64,000 nt of DNA from positions 372,001-436,000 of the forward strand of contig NZ_CP090064.1 of NCBI RefSeq assembly GCF_023100685.1, in the 5' to 3' direction. The notes beneath the pieces were generated by a model. It saw nothing but the letters and a program-made list of their open reading frames with translations. It ran no database searches and was not told where the DNA came from. Position 1 is the first letter of the stretch, and every line of letters starts with the position of its first letter. Positions 17,505-26,666 of the stretch are shown here, one piece after another. Position numbers and translations under genes: made by a program. The DNA is from Proteus vulgaris (lineage in GTDB: Bacteria; Pseudomonadota; Gammaproteobacteria; Enterobacterales; Enterobacteriaceae).

Positions 17505-18425
17505 ATGGATATCGCAGTGATTGGTTCAAATATGGTGGATTTGATCACCTATATAGATAGGATGCCAAAAGAGGGTGAAACCCTTGAGGCGCCAGCATTT
17601 AAAATTGGTTGTGGTGGTAAAGGAGCAAATCAAGCGGTTGCTGCTGCTAAATTAAATTCAAAAGTGATGATGTTAACAAAAGTCGGCGATGATATTTTCG
17701 CGGATAACACCATCATGAATTTAGGATCTTATGGCATCAATACACGTTATGTTGAAAAAGTACCAGGTACAACAAGTGGTGTTGCACCTATTTTTGTGAC
17801 TTCCCAATCGTCAAATAGCATTTTAATTGTTAAAGGTGCTAATCAGCATTTGTCGCCAGAAGATATTGATAGAGCGACCGATAGTCTGAAAAAATGCAAA
17901 ATAATTGTACTGCAATTAGAAATCCCACTTGAAACGGTCTATCACGCCATTGAGTTTGGTAACAAACACCATATTCCTGTGTTATTTAACCCTGCACCCG
18001 CTTCAAAAGCATTAGATCTTGATATTGCTGCCCGTTGTGATTTTTTTGTTCCGAATGAAACAGAGCTTGAAATTTTGACAGGTATGCCAATCACCACAAT
18101 GGATGAAATTCGCGAAGCCGCTTGTTCTTTACTACAAAAAGGCTTTAAGAATGTCATTGTCACATTAGGTGAAAAGGGCGCATTATGGATGAATGGTGAC
18201 ATTGAAAAATACATTCCTGCTATTGAAGTTGATGCGATAGATACCAGTGGAGCAGGTGATGCTTTTATTGGTTGTTTTTCCCATTATTATGTTCACACTA
18301 ATAATATTGAAGAAGCATTAAATAAAGCGGTGATGTTTTCAGGTTTAAGTGTTGCCGGAAAAGGCACACAATCTTCTTATCCGAGTATTGAAGAATTTGG
18401 GCAGTTTTTAGGAAATAAAAAATAA
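17505..18425 (+). CDS. deoK: Deoxyribokinase / ribokinase-family sugar kinase
   Basis: A 306-residue PfkB-family kinase. IGCGGKGANQAVAAAKLNSK (about 36-55) is the substrate signature, NPAPASKALD and NETELEILTG the middle motifs, and DTSGAGDAFIGCF (about 246-258) the catalytic signature with its Asp base. It is closest, from memory, to Salmonella DeoK, which phosphorylates deoxyribose to the substrate of DeoC. The divergent deoC-deoR pair supports this over ribokinase. The RBS is AAGAGG. Length is normal. Confidence 0.83.
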   Translation: MDIAVIGSNMVDLITYIDRMPKEGETLEAPAFKIGCGGKGANQAVAAAKLNSKVMMLTKVGDDIFADNTIMNLGSYGINTRYVEKVPGTTSGVAPIFVTSQSSNSILIVKGANQHLSPEDIDRATDSLKKCKIIVLQLEIPLETVYHAIEFGNKHHIPVLFNPAPASKALDLDIAARCDFFVPNETELEILTGMPITTMDEIREAACSLLQKGFKNVIVTLGEKGALWMNGDIEKYIPAIEVDAIDTSGAGDAFIGCFSHYYVHTNNIEEALNKAVMFSGLSVAGKGTQSSYPSIEEFGQFLGNKK

Positions 18426-18822
18426 CGGTTAATTTTATCTTGAATATTATCTTATTCTGAATATTTAATCGTTTAAGCCACATTGTTATCATTTCCCTCA
18501 TCTATATAGGTGAGGGAATATCGGTTAAATCGAGCAATAATTAAGTGAGAAAATAAGATTTAATACATTATTAATTGCCTGTGACTTCACAAATTTATTA
18601 ATTTATGAGGCTATTCTTTGATTTTTTGCCAAAAATAAAAGCTTCTTGTCTGAATGTTAAAGGTGATTTTTATTTTTACTGCTTAGAATTAGTTGTTCTT
18701 ATTATTTTACCTAGCAGTCCACTTTATTTTATATTTTTATTTTTCAACCGTATTTTTCAAAAGTATTTCTTAATAAAAGAATTATTTGAGAAAGTAAATA
18801 ATAATTATGCTAAGGGGGCTAA
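18426..18822. other. Intergenic region between deoK and the rhaS relic
   Basis: 397 AT-rich bases. TTCCCTCA 18493-18500 pairs with TGAGGGAA 18511-18518, a hairpin after deoK without a U-run, possibly a weak terminator. A 73-codon open frame at 18605-18826 is low-complexity hydrophobic and has no convincing ribosome site, so it is not called. The original rhaSR promoter should lie near the right end, where AAGGGGG precedes the rhaS start. Confidence 0.4.
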
Positions 18823-19345
18823 ATGAAATTATACAGTGAAGATTATTTTTCAGCACCAAATCAACCTATAGCTGTAGAGCCTAGGATGCCACAACCGATA
18901 TTTCCTGAACATACTCATGATTTCAGTGAAATATTTATTGTTACGCAAGGTATTGGATTACATGTCCTTAATGGCCGACCTTATACATTATGTCCAGGAA
19001 CGGTTTGTTATATTAAATCTGAGGATTACCATTTATTTGATAATGTTTCAGGTTTGAATTTAACGAATGTTCTATATCGCTCTATATCAGAGTTTAAATA
19101 TTTAAATAATATTAATCAATTTCTTCCTGTAAATAATAAAGATAAAGGTTCACATTGGCTATTAAATAAAACTAATTTTATAAAATCACAAAAAATAATA
19201 GATAAATTAAGTAAAGTGACAGGAAATGACATTGCTGAAGAAGAAAGTCTATTTTTTCAATTGTTAGTGACGTTACAAGAAGGAAAATATAATACTATAA
19301 CGGATGGAAGTAATGAGCAAAAAATGATGCAAGTATTTCACTACC
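18823..19345 (+). pseudogene. rhaS: rhaS, truncated by deletion (sensor half only)
   Basis: The first about 174 codons match the RhaS sensor: FPEHTHDFSEIFIVTQGIG and LHVLNGRPYTLCPGTVCYI form the cupin sugar-binding barrel, and LNLTNVLYRS follows. The AraC-type DNA-binding half (about 100 residues) is missing. The frame runs on to 19392 through unrelated codons because it has been fused to the 5' part of rhaT in opposite orientation. RhaS activates rhaBAD and rhaT with rhamnose; this copy cannot bind DNA. rhaR, expected next, is also gone. The loss is visible directly; the single-deletion explanation is inference. Confidence 0.85.
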
Positions 19346-19549
19346 AAAAGACGCGTAATATGACCAAAAATCAGGGAGCAATAAGTAGCTGATTGTCCAA
19401 GGTAAAATTATCCAAGAAAATATTCCAGCCACAGACCACATGGTTTCCCATGACCATCTTTTAACTTTTTTCAGTGGAGCATAAAAACATGCAGCGGAGG
19501 CGGCACCGACAAAGTGCCAGAAAATGCCTAATATAATTCCACTACCCAT
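19346..19549 (-). pseudogene. rhaT: rhaT, 5' remnant of the L-rhamnose-proton symporter
   Basis: Starting at ATG 19549 with an AGGA ribosome site, 68 codons match the RhaT N-terminus ([18 protein letters not shown], then [14 protein letters not shown] and [14 protein letters not shown]). Homology ends at about WSYYASF, where the frame enters the rhaS relic backwards. About 280 of 345 residues and most of the membrane helices are missing, so it is not functional. It would be the fourth gene after rhaB, rhaA and rhaD on the same strand. Confidence 0.85.
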
Positions 19550-19581
19550 GAGTTTTTCCTCATACCATTATTATTGTGTTT

Positions 19582-19617
19582 TTCTTTGTGACAAAGGAAC
19601 GACTCTGTCACAAAGAA
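19582..19617. other. Perfect inverted repeat between rhaD and the rhaT relic
   Basis: TTCTTTGTGACA and TGTCACAAAGAA are exact 12-bp arms around 12 bases, just after the rhaD stop. No U-run follows on the minus strand. Probably an mRNA 3'-end or processing hairpin between rhaD and rhaT. Confidence 0.6.
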
Positions 19618-19624
19618 ATAGGTG

Positions 19625-20446
19625 TTATTTCAGTGCTTCGCGCATTGGAGAAACATTAAAACGTTTAGCTAATGCAATGAGATTTTCGGTAGAGATAGTC
19701 TGCTTTTTTCCCCCCATAGAGAGCACTTTAACCAGAATTTCAGCTGATTTTTCAGCGGTATCAATTAAGCCAAATGCATCATCAAGGGTCGGGCCTGAGC
19801 CAAAAATGCCATGGAATGGCCATAAAACCAGCCCATGTTTTTCCATTTGTCGTGCTGTTTCAAGCCCAATGCCATCTGTTCCGGGTACCATCCAAGGGAA
19901 AACGCCAATACCATCTGGGAATACAACTAAACATTCGGTGCTCATTTCCCAAAGTTGACGTGTGATCGTGGCACTATCGAGCGGTAGTACGTAGCTAAGG
20001 GCAATTAAGTTTGTCGCATGGCAATGCATAATGACGCGATTTTGCCCTTGAGTAACTTTTAAGCGTGTAATATGTGACTGAAAATGGGCTGCAAATTCAG
20101 AAGTAGGAACGCCACCATTAATCAATCCCCAAATAATGTGATAACCCTGACCTTCTTCATCAATTTTTACTAATCCCAAGGTATCTTCGGGATCTAGTGC
20201 TACGTTGCGAAAAAACTTACCTGATCCTGTCACGATAAAATATTGATTTGCTAATTCTTTAACGGGTTCTGTGACTTCGATATAACGTGGTGTTGAATAA
20301 AAGTCTCCTTGATAAGGTAAAACTTCCTCAGGTGTTAAACGTAAGCTGACATTCCCGCCATTACGTTCATCCCAGCCTTTTAACCACATATCACTGGTCG
20401 CTTTGATCATGCCTTGCACAAAACAAGATGTGAGAATTTTTTGCAT
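19625..20446 (-). CDS. rhaD: Rhamnulose-1-phosphate aldolase
   Basis: A 273-residue class-II zinc aldolase that cleaves L-rhamnulose-1-phosphate into dihydroxyacetone phosphate and L-lactaldehyde. [13 protein letters not shown] holds two zinc-binding histidines, [19 protein letters not shown] the third, and the GGNVSLR and [10 protein letters not shown] motifs bind phosphate. ATG 20446 is chosen over the longer frame because AAGGTG stands 6 nt before it; the gap to the rhaA stop is then 10 bp. Intact, in rhaBAD order, although the pathway's activator and symporter are broken. Confidence 0.93.
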   Translation of the reverse strand: MQKILTSCFVQGMIKATSDMWLKGWDERNGGNVSLRLTPEEVLPYQGDFYSTPRYIEVTEPVKELANQYFIVTGSGKFFRNVALDPEDTLGLVKIDEEGQGYHIIWGLINGGVPTSEFAAHFQSHITRLKVTQGQNRVIMHCHATNLIALSYVLPLDSATITRQLWEMSTECLVVFPDGIGVFPWMVPGTDGIGLETARQMEKHGLVLWPFHGIFGSGPTLDDAFGLIDTAEKSAEILVKVLSMGGKKQTISTENLIALAKRFNVSPMREALK

Positions 20447-20456
20447 GGTGATCACC

Positions 20457-21707
20457 TTATCTTTTTGATAAAACACTATTTTCATAATGACGAACTTCTT
20501 GTAACCACTTATCACCAACAGGAACATTTTGGCGTTCACAATATTCGTCCCAAACCGCTTGCCAAGGCAGTGCTTTTTGTTCTTCCAATAAGGCTAGGCG
20601 AGCTGTGAAATCACCATCAATTTCTAATTGTCGTAACATTGGCGTTGGTTCGAGTAAGGCTCGTAACAATGCTTTTTTCATATTACGTGTACCAATAACC
20701 CAAGCAGCGATACGGTTAATAGAAGCATCAAAGAAATCGAGACCGATATGAACACGGTTTTGTAAGTTATGTCTGATGATTTCATTTGCGATCGCCTGAG
20801 TTTCATCATCAAGTAAAATAACGTGGTCGCTATCCCAACGAACAGGGCGACTCACATGGAGAAGTAAGCGTTCAACGTAAGGCATCACCGCAGAAATTTT
20901 GTCTGAAATAACTTCTGTTGGGTGAAAATGCCCTGCATCTAAACAAAGTGCGGTTTGACGAGTAATGGCGTAGCCAAGGTAAAACTCACTAGAGCCTGCG
21001 GTATAAGATTCAGCGCCAATACCAAATAATTTACTTTCGACAGCATCAATATGATGTTTAGTGGAGAGTTTCTCGCTAATCGCTTCATCAAGCGCTTCAA
21101 CAAGACGTTGTCTTGGGGCGTAGCGATCGATAGGAGTGTCTTTCATACCATCAGGTATCCAGATGTTCATCACCGAAGCCGTATTTAGTGACTCGCCAAA
21201 ATAGGCTGATATGCGACGGCATGCTTTGGTATGACCAATCCAGTAATCGCGGATCTCTTTATTGGCGTGCGTTAATGTAGCTTCAAGGCTTAAAGGATGA
21301 GAGAAAAACGAAGGATTAAAGTCGAGCCCAATGTTTTGTTGTTTTGCCCATTCAACCCAATTAGCAAAATGCACAGGTTTGATTTCATTGCGTTCAACAG
21401 GTGTATCGGATTCTAAATAAAGGGCATGAAGATTAACTCTTTTTGAGCCAGGAATAAGGCTCATTGCTTTTTCCATATCCGCACGTAGTTCCGTAGCATT
21501 ACGCGCTTTACCCGGATAGTTCCCCGTTGCTTGAATGCCGCCAGTTAATGCGGTATTTGAAGGTTCAAATCCTGAGACGTCATCACCTTGCCAGCAATGA
21601 ATAGACACAGGTAATACATCCATTGCCTGAATAGCTTTTTCTGTATCAACACCTATCTGTGAAAAACGTTGTTTGGCAAGTTGATAGCTCTCTTTAATGT
21701 TAGACAT
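20457..21707 (-). CDS. rhaA: L-rhamnose isomerase
   Basis: A 416-residue metal-dependent TIM-barrel isomerase (L-rhamnose to L-rhamnulose). Recognisable parts are [14 protein letters not shown] near the N-terminus, [36 protein letters not shown] (metal ligands) and [16 protein letters not shown] 21707 follows AAGGAAA by 6 nt and gives the family N-terminus; the open frame continues to 21761 without a ribosome site. It is 37 bp downstream of rhaB. Intact. Confidence 0.95.
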   Translation of the reverse strand: MSNIKESYQLAKQRFSQIGVDTEKAIQAMDVLPVSIHCWQGDDVSGFEPSNTALTGGIQATGNYPGKARNATELRADMEKAMSLIPGSKRVNLHALYLESDTPVERNEIKPVHFANWVEWAKQQNIGLDFNPSFFSHPLSLEATLTHANKEIRDYWIGHTKACRRISAYFGESLNTASVMNIWIPDGMKDTPIDRYAPRQRLVEALDEAISEKLSTKHHIDAVESKLFGIGAESYTAGSSEFYLGYAITRQTALCLDAGHFHPTEVISDKISAVMPYVERLLLHVSRPVRWDSDHVILLDDETQAIANEIIRHNLQNRVHIGLDFFDASINRIAAWVIGTRNMKKALLRALLEPTPMLRQLEIDGDFTARLALLEEQKALPWQAVWDEYCERQNVPVGDKWLQEVRHYENSVLSKR

Positions 21708-21744
21708 AGCACTTTCCTTATCCGTCAATCGCGTATAAAAATAT

Positions 21745-23202
21745 TTAGTGTTTAATTTCAATAAGTTGTAAAAATGATTGCCACGTATTTTTGTTTAGTG
21801 GCGCTTGGGGCATAAACGTGGTGTGAGTGGTGTTTTGGCTTATTAAGTGGCGAAAATGGCTGATATCTTCAATCTCATTTAGCGCAATGAGTTGTAAGCC
21901 CACATTACCTAATGTTGATGCTTCGATAGGGCCCGTAATAACGGGAATTCCACAGGTGTTGGCGCAAAGTTGGTTAAGCAGCGCATTTTGACTACCGCCC
22001 CCAACGATATGTAATTGTGTTAGTTGTGTAAAATTAAGTGATTGTAATTCAAGGAAAACATAGCGATAAAGTAGCGCTAAGCTGTCAAAAATACATCGTG
22101 ACAATTGTGCTGGTGTGTTAGGAACAGATTTTCCCTGTTGTTGGCAATAGTCTTGGATTGCTTTACTCATTGAATCTGGATTGAGAAAGCATTCATCATT
22201 GGGATTAATTAAGTAAGTAAAAGGTGTGATGTGTTCGACATCATTAATTAATGCAGCAATATCAGTAATGTTGTGTTCTTTACAAATAGACTGAAATAAC
22301 CATAGCCCCATAATATTTTTAAGAACACGATAACGACCTTCAACACCTCCTTCATTAGTGATATTTGCATGCAATGATTGGGTTGAAACACAAGGTGTGA
22401 AGCGTTCAATTCCCATTAGAGACCATGTTCCTGAACTTAAATAAGCGCACTGTTGATTTTTTAACGGTGTAGCAATTACTGCACTCGCCGTATCATGACT
22501 GGCAACGGAAATAACAGGAATTGCCTCGTTTTTACTATTTTTCCAATAACCAATCGTATTTCCGGGTTGTTTAATGGGCATAAACCAATGATGAGGAAGT
22601 TGCAGATAATCAAGCAGTGCTTTATTCCAATCTCCTGTGTTTATATCGATTAATTGTGATGTGGTGGCATTTGTATATTCACAATTAAGCTTGCCAGTTA
22701 AACGGTAAGCCAGGTAATCGGGGATCATCACAAAATGTGCCACACTCTCTAGCCATGGCGGGGTTTCAAGTTGCATAGCTTTTAGTTGATAGAGAGTATT
22801 AAAAGGAAGGAATTGAATACCAGTTTGTTGATAGATCCATTCAGCACTGAGATCGCTTTGTACTTGTTGCATCACATTTTCAGTGCGTTTATCACGATAA
22901 GAATAACTTAGACCAATACGCTCTCCTTGTGCGTTTAGTAGCACATAATCAACGCCCCAAGTATCAATACCAATGCTGCTTATAACAATATTTTGCTGTT
23001 CTATTAAAGATAAGCCTGTACGGATATGATGCTCTAATAAATCCAGATCCCAACAAGTATGACTTTCATTCATAGCAAAACGATTAGTAAAGCGGTGAAT
23101 TTCAGTCAGTGATAATTGCTGATGGACTTTATCAAAACTGGCTAACATGACGCGACCACTTGAAGCACCAAGATCGATAGCAACGGTGTAGCAGATACTC
23201 AT
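21745..23202 (-). CDS. rhaB: Rhamnulokinase
   Basis: A 485-residue FGGY-family kinase that phosphorylates L-rhamnulose. [13 protein letters not shown] (about residues 9-21) is the N-terminal ATPase loop, [13 protein letters not shown] the substrate region, [10 protein letters not shown] the catalytic Asp segment, [11 protein letters not shown] follows and [15 protein letters not shown] is the adenosine site. First gene of rhaBAD. Its upstream region carries a perfect inverted repeat (23270-23301) suitable for a regulator. Length is close to E. coli RhaB (489). Confidence 0.95.
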   Translation of the reverse strand: MSICYTVAIDLGASSGRVMLASFDKVHQQLSLTEIHRFTNRFAMNESHTCWDLDLLEHHIRTGLSLIEQQNIVISSIGIDTWGVDYVLLNAQGERIGLSYSYRDKRTENVMQQVQSDLSAEWIYQQTGIQFLPFNTLYQLKAMQLETPPWLESVAHFVMIPDYLAYRLTGKLNCEYTNATTSQLIDINTGDWNKALLDYLQLPHHWFMPIKQPGNTIGYWKNSKNEAIPVISVASHDTASAVIATPLKNQQCAYLSSGTWSLMGIERFTPCVSTQSLHANITNEGGVEGRYRVLKNIMGLWLFQSICKEHNITDIAALINDVEHITPFTYLINPNDECFLNPDSMSKAIQDYCQQQGKSVPNTPAQLSRCIFDSLALLYRYVFLELQSLNFTQLTQLHIVGGGSQNALLNQLCANTCGIPVITGPIEASTLGNVGLQLIALNEIEDISHFRHLISQNTTHTTFMPQAPLNKNTWQSFLQLIEIKH

Positions 23203-23269
23203 AGTCTAAATTCCTGTGATATAGAAATTGAAACTATCTTAAGAAGCGGGCAAAAATGATGCGTTAAAC

Positions 23270-23301
23270 ATTCTGCCAATAAACTGAAAAGTTGGCAGAA
23301 T
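23270..23301. promoter_or_regulatory. Inverted repeat upstream of rhaB, candidate RhaS operator
   Basis: ATTCTGCCAA and TTGGCAGAAT are exact 10-bp arms separated by 12 bases, 68 bp upstream of the rhaB start. Known RhaS half-sites contain TTGCCAA-like cores but are usually arranged to be read by an AraC-type dimer; the assignment is inference. The rhaS gene in this window is broken. Confidence 0.5.
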
Positions 23302-23376
23302 AACCAAAGTCGACGTGATGTTATTCACAATTTCATTAATCAGATTTCAAACAGATCCGTTATGGCTTTTTTATAA

Positions 23377-23392
23377 TGTGATTCATTTCACA
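23377..23392. promoter_or_regulatory. CRP site upstream of murQ
   Basis: TGTGATTCATTTCACA is an exact TGTGA-N6-TCACA site, 80 bp before the murQ start in the divergent rhaB/murQ region. It probably gives cAMP-CRP activation of murQP. Confidence 0.8.
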
Positions 23393-23411
23393 CCATCATG
23401 ACAAATAGGAT

Positions 23412-23458
23412 TGAAATATAATTTCATTGGATGTAATTTTAATTGAAATTTAGTTTCA
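23412..23458. promoter_or_regulatory. Two RpiR/MurR-type operators
   Basis: TGAAATATAATTTCA at 23412-23426 and TGAAATTTAGTTTCA at 23444-23458 are near-identical palindromes 32 bp apart (about three helical turns), directly before murQ. RpiR-family repressors bind GAAA-N5-TTTC-like palindromes, and murR is in the operon. Confidence 0.65.
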
Positions 23459-23471
23459 TAAGGTTGTTGTG

Positions 23472-24383
23472 ATGAAAGAAGATGCATTGAGCCAATGTCT
23501 TAAAAATGAAAGTAACCAAGAAACAACCCAATTTTCAGAGTTAAGTGCATTGGAATTGGTCACATTAATCAATAGTGCAGATATGACGGTTGCAAATGCA
23601 GTCAAAAAAGAATTACCCGCTATTGCCAATGCGGTAGAAAAAATCACTGAACGTTTACAAAAAGGTGGGCGTATATTTTATGTCGGTGCAGGAACGAGTG
23701 GCCGATTAGCTGTATTAGACAGTGCCGAATGTCCGCCAACTTTTGGTGTACCTTCTACATTAGTGCAGGCAATTATTGCAGGTGGTCATGATGCAATGTT
23801 AAAAGCGGTTGAAAATATTGAAGATAGCCAAGAAGCGGCAATTGAAGAGCTTCAACGTCGTCATGTCAGTGATAAAGATGTTGTTATTGGTATTGCCGCA
23901 AGCGGTCGAACTCCCTTTACGGTTGCAGCGTTGCAATATGGTAAGAAACTAAAGGCGTTGACTATCTCTATTACCACGCGTGGCAAAAGTATGATGAGTG
24001 AAATTGCTGACTTATCTATTGCGCCAGATGTGGGCGCAGAGGTATTAACAGGCTCTACAAGAATGAAAAGCGGCACGGCTCAAAAAATGATTTTGGGTAT
24101 GTTAAGCACCAGCGTAATGACTAAGCTTGGAAAAGTGCATAAAAACCTGATGGTGGATGTGATCGCGAGTAATGAGAAATTACAACGTCGTGCTGAAGGT
24201 ATTGTCAGCGAAGTGTGCGGAATTTCTAATGAAAGAGCCAGAACGCTGTTACAAATGGTTAATTATCATCCTAGAAAAGCCATTTTAATGTATGAACTTC
24301 ACTTGAGTGTGGAGAAAGTTGATCAAATTACACAGCAATATCCTAATCGTTCGCTACAACAGCAACTTGCCTTATTTAATTAA
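23472..24383 (+). CDS. murQ: N-acetylmuramic acid 6-phosphate etherase
   Basis: About 303 residues with a SIS domain. YVGAGTSGRLAVLDSAECPP (about 67-86) is the diagnostic MurQ motif, followed by IGIAASGRTPF and STRMKSGTAQK. It splits the lactyl ether of MurNAc-6-phosphate to GlcNAc-6-phosphate and D-lactate, in cell-wall sugar recycling. AAGG at 23460 serves either GTG 23469 or ATG 23472; ATG is preferred. It heads the murQ-murP-murR-permease operon under CRP and RpiR-type sites. Confidence 0.95.
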   Translation: MKEDALSQCLKNESNQETTQFSELSALELVTLINSADMTVANAVKKELPAIANAVEKITERLQKGGRIFYVGAGTSGRLAVLDSAECPPTFGVPSTLVQAIIAGGHDAMLKAVENIEDSQEAAIEELQRRHVSDKDVVIGIAASGRTPFTVAALQYGKKLKALTISITTRGKSMMSEIADLSIAPDVGAEVLTGSTRMKSGTAQKMILGMLSTSVMTKLGKVHKNLMVDVIASNEKLQRRAEGIVSEVCGISNERARTLLQMVNYHPRKAILMYELHLSVEKVDQITQQYPNRSLQQQLALFN

Positions 24384-24425
24384 TAACAATATGAGTAAAT
24401 ACTCTGAACTTTAGCAGGCACACAT

Positions 24426-25790
24426 ATGGCTAATAAAATAGAACACCTCGACACGTTAGCAATAGAAATAGAAAAACACGCTGGTGGGTTTCAAAATGTG
24501 GCAACCCTAACACATTGTATGACTCGCATTCGATTGATTTTAAAAGATAGTTCACTATTTAATGCTGATGCTTTAAAACAAGTCGAAGGCGTTAAAGGTG
24601 TTGTATTTAATGGCGAACAGCATCAAGTGATTGTCGGAATGGGAACCGCCGCAAAAGTTTATTCTATTATGAATAAACGTATGCAAAATAGTTCAGCAAG
24701 TAGTGAAGATAAGCCTGCGTCAACACCAGTGAAAAAAGGCTTCTCGATACGCCGCATGTTAAATACATTAGCGGCTATTTTTGTTCCGACAATTCCTGCT
24801 TTAATTGGCTGCGGTTTGATTATGGGGCTAATTAATATTATCCGTTTAGTCGCACCGGGCTTAGTTGAGCAATTCCCTGAGCTATTTAAATTATTCAAAT
24901 TAATTGGTAGTACGGTATTTGCCTATCTTTCTATTATGATTGGGATAAATACAGCTAAAGAGTTGGGAGCGTCAACTTCGATTGGTGCGGTAATGGCGGG
25001 GTTATTAGCCATGCCGGGGCTTGCTGATATCACTTTATTTGGCGAGAAATTACAGCCAAACAGTGGCGGGATTTTTGCGGTATTAATGGTGGTGGTGTTC
25101 TCTTCAAAACTAGAATTATGGTTTCGTAGCATCGTTAAAGAGAGTCTTGATCTTATCTTAACGCCGTTTGTGACGATTTTAGTCTCTTCACTGGTGGCAA
25201 TTATGATATTCCAACCTATTGGCCATTATCTTAATCAGTTATTAGCGCAAGGCGTATCATTATCACTATTAAATCAAGGTGGTGGTGCGGTAGTTACTGG
25301 GGCTGCCTTAGGAGGAAGTTTCTTATTTTTACTCTTAACAGGATTACATCAAGGGTTAATTCCTATTCATACCGAAATCTTAAATACTTTTGGTTTAAAT
25401 TACCTATTCCCTATTTTAGCGATGGGCGGAATGGGACAAGTAGGCTCTTGTTTTTGGGTTTATCTACGTACTAAAAATCAACGTTTAAAGAAAACATTAA
25501 TGGGCGCATTACCTGTGGGTATTTTCGGTGTCGGTGAGCCGCTATTATTTGGTGTTTCTCTTCCATTAGGAAAACCTTTTGTGGCGGGATGTATTGGTGG
25601 TGCTGCGGGTGGCGCATTAATGGCATATTTCCAAGTTGGGATCATTATTCCATTTGGTACAGCTGGGTTATCATTAATTCCGTTAGTCGGTGATGGTCAA
25701 ATTATTAAGTTCTTGATTGCAGTATTAGGTGCATGGATTGTCGGTTTTATTGCCAGTATGCTAATGGGATTTACTGATCCAGAGAAATAA
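24426..25790 (+). CDS. murP: PTS N-acetylmuramic acid EIIBC component
   Basis: A 454-residue permease. The EIIB domain carries the phosphorylated cysteine in LTHCMTRIRLIL (about residue 30), and a linker near residue 95 leads to about ten hydrophobic EIIC segments with FVPTIPALIGCGLIMG and VGEPLLFGVSLP (GEP motif). There is no EIIA domain, so it must borrow EIIA-Glc (Crr). It imports and phosphorylates MurNAc for MurQ. It follows murQ by 42 bp. Confidence 0.93.
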   Translation: MANKIEHLDTLAIEIEKHAGGFQNVATLTHCMTRIRLILKDSSLFNADALKQVEGVKGVVFNGEQHQVIVGMGTAAKVYSIMNKRMQNSSASSEDKPASTPVKKGFSIRRMLNTLAAIFVPTIPALIGCGLIMGLINIIRLVAPGLVEQFPELFKLFKLIGSTVFAYLSIMIGINTAKELGASTSIGAVMAGLLAMPGLADITLFGEKLQPNSGGIFAVLMVVVFSSKLELWFRSIVKESLDLILTPFVTILVSSLVAIMIFQPIGHYLNQLLAQGVSLSLLNQGGGAVVTGAALGGSFLFLLLTGLHQGLIPIHTEILNTFGLNYLFPILAMGGMGQVGSCFWVYLRTKNQRLKKTLMGALPVGIFGVGEPLLFGVSLPLGKPFVAGCIGGAAGGALMAYFQVGIIIPFGTAGLSLIPLVGDGQIIKFLIAVLGAWIVGFIASMLMGFTDPEK

Positions 25791-25814
25791 GTCAGAAATA
25801 AAAAGGATAACAGA

Positions 25815-26666
25815 ATGTCGACACTGACCAAAAAGCTTGAAAGTTTGCTAATACAGGGCAAAGGTACAGAACAACGTATTGCTCATTATCTATTAGAAAA
25901 TAGTGAGAATATTGCCAGTATGAATGCGGCTGAATTGGCACTTAAAGCCGGTGTAAGCAGTGCTTCTGTTATCCGTTTCTCTCGTCAAATGGGATATCGT
26001 GGTTATCCTGAATTTAAAATTGATTACCTTTCAGAAGAAAAGCAACAAAAAAGCAGTGGCGATATTCTCTATGGTAATTTAGCGAAAACAGATCCAACAG
26101 AATTAATTATTTCAAAAACAGGCCATCTATTTACTAGTGCTATTCAGGACTCATTGGCTTTGTTAGATCCTAATTGTATTGATCTGCTGGCTGAAAAAAT
26201 GGTCTCAGCTAAACGCATTGTCCTGTTTGGTATTGGCGCCTCTGCGATCGTAGCAAGTGATATTTTTCATAAGCTTATTCGCGTGAATAAAAACGCCTTA
26301 TTTAGTTCGGATCTTCATGCTCAATTGGCTTATTCTGCCAATTTATCAGTTGATGACTTTGCTATCGCGGTTACCGCACGAGGCAATACTGCTGATATTA
26401 ATCGTATGTTGAAATCAGCAAAAGATGAAGGCTGTTTAACGGTGGCATTAACCCGTTTTGGGCAAGATGAAGCGACGCGATTATCTGATTATACGTTGCC
26501 TTATTTCTATGACGAACAGCACTCTCAATTGGGTGTCATCACGCCACAAGTTTTACAAATGGTGGCTTTTGATGTGTTATTTTTTAAATATATGACACTG
26601 GCGAGTGAGTCAGCAGAAAAAGCCTTATTAAAAGGACGAAAAGCTGTCATGCAAGGAAATCAATAA
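25815..26666 (+). CDS. murR: RpiR-family regulator MurR
   Basis: A 283-residue protein. The N-terminal HTH (LALKAGVSSASVIRFSRQMG, about 40-59) is RpiR type and the C-terminal SIS domain (ILFGIGASA-like VLFGIGASAIVASD, then VTARGNTADINR) binds sugar phosphate. In E. coli MurR represses murQP and is relieved by MurNAc-6-P. There murR is divergent; here it is the third gene of the operon. The palindromes before murQ are the likely targets. Its stop overlaps the next start (TAATG). Confidence 0.88.
   Translation: MSTLTKKLESLLIQGKGTEQRIAHYLLENSENIASMNAAELALKAGVSSASVIRFSRQMGYRGYPEFKIDYLSEEKQQKSSGDILYGNLAKTDPTELIISKTGHLFTSAIQDSLALLDPNCIDLLAEKMVSAKRIVLFGIGASAIVASDIFHKLIRVNKNALFSSDLHAQLAYSANLSVDDFAIAVTARGNTADINRMLKSAKDEGCLTVALTRFGQDEATRLSDYTLPYFYDEQHSQLGVITPQVLQMVAFDVLFFKYMTLASESAEKALLKGRKAVMQGNQ

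Noticed and set aside
18605..18826. A 73-codon frame before the rhaS relic
   Set aside because: Composition is what random AT-rich DNA gives, there is no ribosome site and it overlaps the rhaS start region.
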